Source: CAXBDP01 sp964598395
GTDB lineage: Bacteria > Bacteroidota > Bacteroidia > Cytophagales > Cyclobacteriaceae
Length of the DNA: 64,000 nucleotides
Assembly (NCBI GenBank): GCA_964598395.1
Contig: CAZRBW010000004.1
Span: forward strand, 1-64,000
Reading direction: 5' to 3'
The notes beneath the pieces were generated by a model. It was not told where the DNA came from. It saw only the letters and a list, made by a program, of their open reading frames with translations, and did not search any database. The position numbers and the translations under genes were made by a program. Positions 27,041 to 33,581 of the stretch are shown piece by piece. Position 1 is the first letter of the stretch. Every line of letters begins with the position of its first letter.

Positions 27041-28150
27041 ATGACTAAATTATCATTCAGCCTCATTTTAATATTTTTTCTGTTTACTGTCTCTTGTCAA
27101 GAGGATCAAAACTGTCCAGTGTTGCCAGAAATATCTGCAGGGAACGACATGCTTGAGTTGGTTGAAACATCAATAAGACTAGATGGTACCGAAAATGTGG
27201 AGGGAGTAGAAGCAGTTTGGGAAGTAATACAAGGAGAAGGTGGGGAAATAAATCGTCCATTAAAATCAAACACCATGTTCAAAGGAGTCCCAGGAGAAGT
27301 CTATATCCTCAGATATACTTTTTCCAATGAATGCTCAAGTGTTTCTGATGAAGTTACTATTTCATTTTGTCAAGTGCCTGAAAGAGCATATGCTGGTCCT
27401 GATAGAATTGTAGGTCAAGGAACAACAACTGCTCTAAATGCTGAAACGCCTACTCAGGGAACTGGGTTTTGGGAAATTATATCGGGTGAAGGAGGGCAAA
27501 TTGCCAATGCTACCAATCCAAATTCACAATTTACTGGCCAAGCAGGAATTGCTTATCAATTGAAATGGACCGTAGAATTGGGTTGTGGAACAAAATCCGA
27601 TTTAGTGAATATTAGATTCTTCACCCAAGGCTCATTTACTGATCCTAGAGATGGTAAAATTTATGAAACAGTAAAAATTGGAAAATACACATGGTTTGCA
27701 AGGAACCTAGATTACAACGCTCCAGGATCTTTTGTAGCATTTAATCCTATGTTCCAATTTGAAGGAAGATTCTATACTTGGGCTGCTGCAATGAACTTAC
27801 CTCTTACTTTCAATAATCAACCATACAATGGAGACGAACAACAAGGCGTTGCCCCAGATGGATGGAGAATCCCATCAGTAGCAGAAATCCAAGATCTTAT
27901 CAATAATTTAGATAAAGGTCAAGACGGATTCTCTCAAATTCTGAATGGCGGTGGATCAGGTTTCAATATGCTTTTAGCTGGTTTTGGCTCTGCTAATGGC
28001 ACAGTTACCCGCATACAACAAGGTGGATTCTACAGTAGAAATTCTGAAGTAAATACTGCCGAATTTGGATTCCTTATCCCTAATAATGGTTTACAAATCG
28101 CTTCTTTCAGCAAATCAAGAGCATGGAATGTGAGGCCAGTTAGAGATTAA
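27041..28150 (+). CDS. FISUMP-domain lipoprotein with two Ig-like repeats
   Basis: A 369-residue lipoprotein (lipobox FLFTVSC, Cys near residue 19). Two similar Ig/PKD-like repeats follow: one from about residue 30 with AGNDMLELVETS and VWEVIQGEGGEI, the second from about residue 115 with AGPDRIVGQGTT and FWEIISGEGGQI. The C-terminal half is a Fibrobacter succinogenes major paralogous (FISUMP) domain: FTDPRDGKIYETVKIG, TWFARNLDYN, FYTWAAAMN and APDGWRIPSVAEI. FISUMP domains occur in many Bacteroidota surface proteins, with unclear function. ATG 27041 is preferred over a start inside the upstream gene. It is probably the last gene of the TonB receptor operon and converges with ridA, overlapping by 4 bp. 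Confidence 0.88.
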   Translation: MTKLSFSLILIFFLFTVSCQEDQNCPVLPEISAGNDMLELVETSIRLDGTENVEGVEAVWEVIQGEGGEINRPLKSNTMFKGVPGEVYILRYTFSNECSSVSDEVTISFCQVPERAYAGPDRIVGQGTTTALNAETPTQGTGFWEIISGEGGQIANATNPNSQFTGQAGIAYQLKWTVELGCGTKSDLVNIRFFTQGSFTDPRDGKIYETVKIGKYTWFARNLDYNAPGSFVAFNPMFQFEGRFYTWAAAMNLPLTFNNQPYNGDEQQGVAPDGWRIPSVAEIQDLINNLDKGQDGFSQILNGGGSGFNMLLAGFGSANGTVTRIQQGGFYSRNSEVNTAEFGFLIPNNGLQIASFSKSRAWNVRPVRD

Positions 28151-28572
28151 TCACTTAAAAAGGCCACGCATTTCAATTCGATAGCAATAGGGGTAGGCAA
28201 AGAGCTTACCTCTACCGTTGTACGGCAGGGTTGATTCTCCTTAAAATATTCGGCATAGATTCGATTGTAGGTTTTGAAATCGGCCTTCATATTGGTAAGG
28301 AATACTGTGACATCAACTAAGTGATTCCAAGTGGCACCCGAATCCTCGAGAATAGTTTTCACATTCTTGAATACTGAATGGCATTGAGCTTCTATATCAT
28401 AGCTCAGGATGTTGCCATCCTCATCGAGCTCAACTCCAGGAATCTTTTTGGTGCCACGCTCCCTTGGCCCAACTCCTGACAAAAATAGTAGATTTCCCAC
28501 CCGCCGAGCATGTGGATAAAGCCCAACAGGTTCAGGTGCTTTCGATGATTCTATTTTTTCGTTTTGTGCCAA
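28147..28572 (-). CDS. RidA family protein, 2-aminomuconate deaminase-like
   Basis: A 141-residue RidA/YjgF-fold protein, which hydrolyses enamine or imine intermediates. The family's conserved Arg is in the CRTTVEVSSLP segment near residue 108, and FLSGVGPRERGTKK plus the VDVTVFLTNMKADF stretch resemble the subgroup that includes 2-aminomuconate deaminase, a kynurenine-pathway enzyme. The start appears to be TTG at 28572: the next in-frame ATG is far inside the domain, and a stop lies just upstream. The gene begins 15 nt after the cysS stop, so the two are probably co-transcribed. The specific reaction is inferred and the family is secure. Confidence 0.9.
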   Translation of the reverse strand: MAQNEKIESSKAPEPVGLYPHARRVGNLLFLSGVGPRERGTKKIPGVELDEDGNILSYDIEAQCHSVFKNVKTILEDSGATWNHLVDVTVFLTNMKADFKTYNRIYAEYFKENQPCRTTVEVSSLPTPIAIELKCVAFLSD

Positions 28573-28587
28573 AGTTGTTTGAATTAA

Positions 28588-30078
28588 CTATTCCTCGTAT
28601 GCCCATGAAATCCCCGTCTTCATGTCTTTTACTGTAACCCCCACATTTTTCAAACTAGCTCGAATCTGATCCACCAAGTCGTAGTTTTTATCTGTTTTGG
28701 CTTGAGCATATACTCCCAGAAGCGATTGAATTACCGTTTCTACTTCAGTGATTTTTTCCTCCCGCAATCCTAATATGTCAATAACAAAAGTTCGGTAGGT
28801 TTTAGCTAGTAAATCAAATGCCTCCTGACCTATAACTGAAGGATTCAACTGACCCGTTTGCATGCTATTGATCTTTTTCAAAATATTGAACAGATGTGCG
28901 ACCACTTTTGCAGTATTCAGATCATCATTTAAGGCGCGATAGCAATTATCTGCCAATTGATTTATTTGCTCTACTTGCTTCTCATCCACAGAAACTTCTG
29001 GATCAGCCACAAATTCCAATTCATTCAATACTCGCAAGCCATTCATTAGCTTCTTATATCCTTTTGCTGCTGCAAGTAAGGCTTCATTAGAGAAGTCGAG
29101 TGTGCTACGATAATGCGCTTGAAGGATGAAAAAACGAGCCGTCATCGGGCTATACGCACGATCGAGCAACTTATGTGAACCTGTAAACAGCTCTTGCAAA
29201 TTGATGAAATTACCCAATGACTTGCCCATTTTCTGGCCATTGATGGTAATCATATTATTATGCATCCAATACTTGGCTGGGTCGTGTCCATGGCTTGCTT
29301 TAGATTGAGCAATTTCACATTCGTGATGAGGGAATAGCAAGTCCATTCCTCCGCCATGGATATCGAAAGTTTCACCGAGATACTTCGCACTCATGGCCGA
29401 GCACTCCACATGCCAACCAGGAAAGCCATCACTCCATGGAGATTTCCATCTCATAATATGCTCAGGTGATGCTTTTTTCCATAAAGCAAAATCCAATGGA
29501 CTACGCTTATCTGTTTGGCCATCTAGCTCTCTAGTGCCTGCCATCAAGTCCTCTATCACTCTACCCGAAAGTTTGCCATAATGCTCGCTTTCAGCATATT
29601 TCATTACATCGAAATAAATTGATCCTTCCGACTCGTACGCCAATCCTTTTTCTACAATCTGCTTCACCATTTCTATTTGATCAGGAATATGACCGGATGC
29701 CTGCGGCTCAATGCTTGGCGGGAGGGTATTGAGCAAAGCCATATCTCTATGGTAGGAATTAGTATGCTGCTGTGCCACTTCCATAGGCTCCAATTGCTCC
29801 AGTCTAGCCTTTTTGGCAATTTTATCTTCACCAGAATCTGCGTCTTGTTCCAAATGGCCCACGTCGGTTATATTGCGCACATAGCGAACTTTATAGCCTA
29901 GGTGATCGAGGTAGCGAAATAGCAAATCGAAAGTAATTGCGGGGCGGGCATGGCCCAAATGAGCATCACCGTACACAGTAGGTCCACATACATACATACC
30001 TACAAATGGAGGATTTATTGGCTGAAATTCTTCTTTTTGGCGAGTGAGCGTATTGTATACACTTAGTTGGCTTTGCAT
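28588..30078 (-). CDS. cysS: Cysteinyl-tRNA synthetase
   Basis: A 496-residue class I aminoacyl-tRNA synthetase charging tRNA-Cys. It has the HIGH-type motif DAHLGHARPA (about residues 36-45), the KMSKS-type motif QKMGKSLGNF (about 280), WHVECSAM with a zinc-ligand Cys, and FPHHECEIAQS. The length is normal. The -7 box TATTTTTG lies four bases upstream of the ATG on the minus strand, which predicts a leaderless or nearly leaderless message. The RidA gene follows on the same strand. Two octamer copies lie inside, in opposite orientations. Confidence 0.97.
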   Translation of the reverse strand: MQSQLSVYNTLTRQKEEFQPINPPFVGMYVCGPTVYGDAHLGHARPAITFDLLFRYLDHLGYKVRYVRNITDVGHLEQDADSGEDKIAKKARLEQLEPMEVAQQHTNSYHRDMALLNTLPPSIEPQASGHIPDQIEMVKQIVEKGLAYESEGSIYFDVMKYAESEHYGKLSGRVIEDLMAGTRELDGQTDKRSPLDFALWKKASPEHIMRWKSPWSDGFPGWHVECSAMSAKYLGETFDIHGGGMDLLFPHHECEIAQSKASHGHDPAKYWMHNNMITINGQKMGKSLGNFINLQELFTGSHKLLDRAYSPMTARFFILQAHYRSTLDFSNEALLAAAKGYKKLMNGLRVLNELEFVADPEVSVDEKQVEQINQLADNCYRALNDDLNTAKVVAHLFNILKKINSMQTGQLNPSVIGQEAFDLLAKTYRTFVIDILGLREEKITEVETVIQSLLGVYAQAKTDKNYDLVDQIRASLKNVGVTVKDMKTGISWAYEE

Positions 30079-30082
30079 CTTA

Positions 30083-30090
30083 CAAAAATA
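30083..30090 (-). promoter_or_regulatory. -7 box (TAnnTTTG) of cysS, close to the start codon
   Basis: The minus strand reads TATTTTTG, a perfect match to the Bacteroidota -7 consensus, ending four bases before the cysS ATG. A TTG lies 23 bases upstream, at the long end of the accepted spacing. Transcription would begin at about the start codon. Confidence 0.55.
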
Positions 30091-30190
30091 GCGAATTATG
30101 AGTTTGACCTGATCAATTTAGTGGAATAGAATACAAATTTCATTAAATTAGCTAGTAGCCCAACGGAAATTCTGATTTTTTACAAAAGCC

Positions 30191-30688
30191 ATGAAAATCC
30201 AATACTCGGAAAAATGCTTTGAACATGCCCTTGAGGAGCAAAAAAACCGCGCACCACATATGCTCACCAAAGTAGCAAATACCGAGGCCAGAAGAGCAGG
30301 GCAAATTAGAGGTTTGGTGATTGAACATCATGTATCGGCATGGTTTCGAAAGTTTTATCCATTCCAGTATTTAGATGCAGATAATTACCAACAATGGACA
30401 CAACCTTGCGCTCATGATTTCAAACTGAAAATATCCTCCCGCATTTTACGAGTGGATGTAGCTGGTCCACGGAAAGATGGCAGTTTTGGTTCCTATCGCC
30501 AAAAACCAAGATCAGAAGTGGATTTCCATATTTTATGCAAAGCAATAGGTTTCCAAAAATGGGATCAAATTGATTTCCACGAAGGATTTGAAATTATTGG
30601 CGTATTGAAGGCTTGCGATTTTACAATGGAAATTTCTCCTAAAAATATTATTCCCTTTCATGATTGGCTTAAAATGATACATCTTTGA
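30191..30688 (+). CDS. Unknown small protein coupled to a DNA methyltransferase, possible nuclease-like fold
   Basis: A 165-residue cytoplasmic protein I do not recognise. Its predicted order, a helix with Glu45 (RGLVIEHHVSAWF), a strand with Asp76 (CAHDFKLKI), a strand with Asp89 (ILRVDVAGPRK) and a strand with SEVDFHIL, resembles the alpha-beta-beta-beta core of PD-(D/E)xK nucleases, but the usual Lys of ExK is replaced by Ala, with Lys95 a few residues on. The gene ends 2 nt before a DNA methyltransferase gene, so a restriction, repair or methylation-accessory role is plausible. It could also be an unrelated beta-sheet protein. One octamer copy encodes SSRIL. Confidence 0.72.
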   Translation: MKIQYSEKCFEHALEEQKNRAPHMLTKVANTEARRAGQIRGLVIEHHVSAWFRKFYPFQYLDADNYQQWTQPCAHDFKLKISSRILRVDVAGPRKDGSFGSYRQKPRSEVDFHILCKAIGFQKWDQIDFHEGFEIIGVLKACDFTMEISPKNIIPFHDWLKMIHL

Positions 30689-30690
30689 CC

Positions 30691-31608
30691 ATGGATCAAT
30701 TGCTAGTAGAATTACTGCCAGAAAACTTACGTGAGAAATATCTCAAGCGATTGGCTAGGTATGCAAATAAGTATGGTTCAGATAAGCTCCCGAAGTATAT
30801 CAAAAAGTTGAACGCTGAAATACAGCGGGAGGATTTGAGGACTAAACTATCCAAAAAACTCAGTGCTTCCATTGAGCCTCAATACTTGGAAAGTGCCCTT
30901 TTTGAACTTGAAAATGGCAAATACTTAGATTGGTATTTGAAAGACCAACAAGAGCCATTTGAAAAAATGCTAGCTCATTTCTCTCAACTCAAATCTTACA
31001 CCCCAATTTTAATTCATAGCGATTTTCGAGAAGCCAGTATTGAGGACAATTCAATCGATTTGATCGTAACGGATCCTCCATATCCTAAAGAGTTTCTGCA
31101 TTTGTATAAAGATTTGGCTCTGTTTGCCGCCAGAGTTTTAAAGCCAGGTGGCTCACTCGTTGCCATGGCGGGCCAATCCTATTTGCCAGAGATTTTTGAT
31201 CTGATGAAAGTGGATGGCTTGCAATATAATTGGACTATTAGCTATTTGACTCCAGGTGGCCAAGCTCCACAACTTTGGCAACGAAAGGTGAATGCATTTT
31301 GGAAACCTGTGCTTTGGTATACAAAAGGGAAGAACCAACGCTGGGTAGGCGATGTGGTAAAAAGCGCAGTAAATGATAATGACAAACGGTTTCATTTTTG
31401 GGGACAATCGGAGTCGGGCATGGGCAATCTCATCAGCAAAGTGAGCTCGGTTGGCGATATAATTTTGGATCCATTTATGGGCGGGGGAACCACAGGCTTG
31501 GTAAGCCTGCAATTGCATCGCAAGTTTATTGGAATTGAGATTGATGCTGATTCATTCAATAATGCCAATGAGCGAATTGAGGAATTATTGAAAGGAATGC
31601 GTAGCTAG
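30691..31608 (+). CDS. DNA methyltransferase (N6-adenine/N4-cytosine, beta-class order)
   Basis: A 305-residue SAM-dependent DNA methyltransferase. Motif IV is TDPPYPKEF (DPPY at residues 128-131) and precedes motif I DPFMGGGTT (about 260-268), the order of the beta class. GQSYLPEIFDLM and the LTPGGQAPQLWQRKVNAFW region match a subgroup often seen in phage and genomic islands. The N-terminal 100 residues are helical and basic and may bind DNA. I use ATG 30691; an upstream TTG lies in the preceding gene. Expression is probably coupled to the 165-residue protein. No other restriction gene is in view. The target sequence is unknown. Confidence 0.88.
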   Translation: MDQLLVELLPENLREKYLKRLARYANKYGSDKLPKYIKKLNAEIQREDLRTKLSKKLSASIEPQYLESALFELENGKYLDWYLKDQQEPFEKMLAHFSQLKSYTPILIHSDFREASIEDNSIDLIVTDPPYPKEFLHLYKDLALFAARVLKPGGSLVAMAGQSYLPEIFDLMKVDGLQYNWTISYLTPGGQAPQLWQRKVNAFWKPVLWYTKGKNQRWVGDVVKSAVNDNDKRFHFWGQSESGMGNLISKVSSVGDIILDPFMGGGTTGLVSLQLHRKFIGIEIDADSFNNANERIEELLKGMRS

Positions 31609-31728
31609 CATTTTGGAAAATATCTGTTAAAACCTAGTTAAGACGAGCTAAGCCTTGACGAATACCTATAATACTTATTATCTGCATGCTAGATAATGCT
31701 CCTGCTTGCTCTTATTAATGTTTGATAA

Positions 31729-31759
31729 TTGTTTTATCAAATTCAACTCATTATCTTTG
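31729..31759 (+). promoter_or_regulatory. Promoter of the rimP-nusA-infB operon
   Basis: TTG at 31729-31731 and the perfect -7 box TATCTTTG at 31752-31759, separated by 20 bases, match the Bacteroidota promoter consensus. Transcription should start near 31765, about 55 bases before rimP. Confidence 0.7.
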
Positions 31760-31778
31760 TGGTGATTTTAAGATGTGG

Positions 31779-31801
31779 AAGGGGACTTGAGTCCCCTTTT
31801 T
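31779..31801 (+). terminator. Terminator-like hairpin in the rimP leader, possible attenuator
   Basis: An 8-bp stem, 31779-31786 with 31791-31798 (aaggggac/gtcccctt), TTGA tetraloop, followed by further T residues to 31801. It lies between the promoter and the rimP ATG (31820), within the first 40 nt of the predicted transcript. It has the form of an intrinsic terminator but in a leader, which suggests attenuation or a 5' stabilising hairpin. Confidence 0.6.
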
Positions 31802-31819
31802 CATTTTTCCCAACTGGAT

Positions 31820-32293
31820 ATGGAACTGGAACAAAAAATTGCAGATAAGGTAAATGAACTACTTGAGGATGAATCTCATTTTTTAGTGGAGGTAAGCCTT
31901 AGTAACAACCGCATAGGCACCAAGTTGCTAGTACTCCTCGATGGTGATGAAGGTATTAGCATCGAAAGTTGTGCAAGAGTAAGTAGAGGCTTAGGTCGTT
32001 GGATTGAGGAAGAAGAATTAATTGAGAGCTCCTATCAACTTGAAGTGTCGTCTCCAGGTATTGAAAGACCTTTACAAGGTTTGAGGCAGTATAGGAAAAA
32101 CATAGGTCGCACGTTGAAATTGATTAGTCCTGATGATATAACTCGTAAGGGTTTGCTAATGGAGGTAGCCGAAGATGGCATCCGAATAGAAGAAGAAGTA
32201 AAACCAGAGGGTAAGAAGAAAACTGTAAAACAGGAAGTATTCGTCCCTTTTGTGGAAATAAAAAAATGTACCGTTTTAGTATCATTTAAATAA
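31820..32293 (+). CDS. rimP: Ribosome maturation factor RimP
   Basis: A 157-residue factor for 30S subunit maturation. The N-terminal domain contains IESCARVSRGLGRWIEEEE and the family motif YQLEVSSPGIERPL; an SH3-like C-terminal domain follows. I place the start at ATG 31820 (MELEQK). The frame continues upstream to a GTG, but those codons encode the leader hairpin and have no homology. It is the first gene of the widely conserved rimP-nusA-infB order, with nusA starting 4 nt after its stop. Confidence 0.95.
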   Translation: MELEQKIADKVNELLEDESHFLVEVSLSNNRIGTKLLVLLDGDEGISIESCARVSRGLGRWIEEEELIESSYQLEVSSPGIERPLQGLRQYRKNIGRTLKLISPDDITRKGLLMEVAEDGIRIEEEVKPEGKKKTVKQEVFVPFVEIKKCTVLVSFK

Positions 32294-32297
32294 AGCT

Positions 32298-33539
32298 ATG
32301 GATAGTGGCAATTTAATAGAATCCTTTGCAGAATTTGCCCGACAAAAAAATGTCGATCGGCCGACAATGATTCGCATCCTAGAGGATGTGTTTCGTACCA
32401 TGATTCGCAAAAAATATGAAACTGATGATAATTTTGATATTATTATCAATGCCGATAAAGGCGATTTAGAAATTTGGAGATCACGTGAGATTGTTGATGA
32501 CAACTCAGAAGATATTTGGGATCACGATAAGATTAGCCTTACGGATGCACGCAAAATTGAACCTGACTTTGAGGTAGGTGAAGAGGTAGCTGAAGAAGTA
32601 AGTATTGAGCATTTTGGTCGAAGAGCGGTAATGACTGCTCGCCAAACATTGATTCAAAAAATTAAAGATCTTGAGAAAGATATTCTATTTCAAAAGTATA
32701 AGGATATCGTTGGCGAAATCATCGTAGCCGAAGTATATCAAATATTAGGTCGTGAGGTCTTGTTAATGGATTCGGATGGAAATGAACTTTCCATTCCGAA
32801 GGATCAGCAAATTGGAAAAGACAGATACAGAAAAGGCGAAAGCGTAAGGGCGATTGTTCATAGGGTAGAAATGGTCAATGGAAATCCAAAAATCATTCTT
32901 TCTAGAACTTCCCCTGTATTCCTTGAGCGTTTGTTCGAAAATGAAGTGCCTGAAGTTTATGATGGCTTGATCACCATCAAAAAGGTAGTTCGCGAACCAG
33001 GTGAAAGAGCAAAAGTCGCTGTAGAATCTTATGATGATAGAATAGATCCAGTAGGTGCTTGTGTGGGGATGAAAGGTTCGCGAATTCACGCTATCGTACG
33101 TGAATTGCAAAACGAAAACATCGATGTAATTAACTACACTGACAATTTGGATCTCTATATCCAAAGATCTTTGAGTCCTGCTAAGGTTTCCTCTATCAAA
33201 GTAAACAATGAAGATGGAAGAGTCGCTGTTTACTTAAAGCCCGATCAAGTTTCATTGGCGATTGGTAAAGGTGGATTGAACATCAAGTTAGCAAGCAGAC
33301 TAGTTGGTCTTGAGATAGATGTATTCAGGGAGATTTCAGACTTTGAAGAGGAGGATGTGGATCTTGACGAATTCTCTGATGAAATCGAAAGCTGGGTAAT
33401 TGATGAGCTGAAAAAGATTGGTTTGGACTCAGCGAAAAGTGTATTGGCCAGAACAAAAGAGGAATTACTAAGACTTACAGACTTAGAGGAAGATACAATT
33501 GAAAGTGTACTTCAGGTTCTTAGGGAAGAATTTGAATAA
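32298..33539 (+). CDS. nusA: Transcription elongation/termination factor NusA
   Basis: A 413-residue RNA polymerase-binding factor controlling pausing, termination and antitermination. It has an N-terminal polymerase-binding domain (about 1-125), an S1 domain (about 130-200), and two KH domains (VGACVGMKGSRIHAIVREL around 255 and LAIGKGGLNIKLASRLVG around 320). A short acidic helical C-terminus ends with ELLRLTDLEEDTIESVL. It lacks the long repeated C-terminal extension of E. coli NusA. It is co-transcribed with rimP and infB. In other bacteria NusA adjusts readthrough within its own operon, which is relevant to the hairpin in the rimP leader. Confidence 0.96.
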   Translation: MDSGNLIESFAEFARQKNVDRPTMIRILEDVFRTMIRKKYETDDNFDIIINADKGDLEIWRSREIVDDNSEDIWDHDKISLTDARKIEPDFEVGEEVAEEVSIEHFGRRAVMTARQTLIQKIKDLEKDILFQKYKDIVGEIIVAEVYQILGREVLLMDSDGNELSIPKDQQIGKDRYRKGESVRAIVHRVEMVNGNPKIILSRTSPVFLERLFENEVPEVYDGLITIKKVVREPGERAKVAVESYDDRIDPVGACVGMKGSRIHAIVRELQNENIDVINYTDNLDLYIQRSLSPAKVSSIKVNNEDGRVAVYLKPDQVSLAIGKGGLNIKLASRLVGLEIDVFREISDFEEEDVDLDEFSDEIESWVIDELKKIGLDSAKSVLARTKEELLRLTDLEEDTIESVLQVLREEFE

Positions 33540-33566
33540 GTAACAAAGAAATAATTTTTGAATTTT

Positions 33567-33572
33567 AGGGGG
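33567..33572 (+). promoter_or_regulatory. Shine-Dalgarno-like AGGGGG ahead of infB
   Basis: AGGGGG at 33567-33572 lies nine bases before the infB ATG. It could pair with the 16S anti-SD with one G-U pair. It is notable because most starts in this window have no such sequence, as expected for Bacteroidota. Confidence 0.45.
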
Positions 33573-33581
33573 TAATCATTT

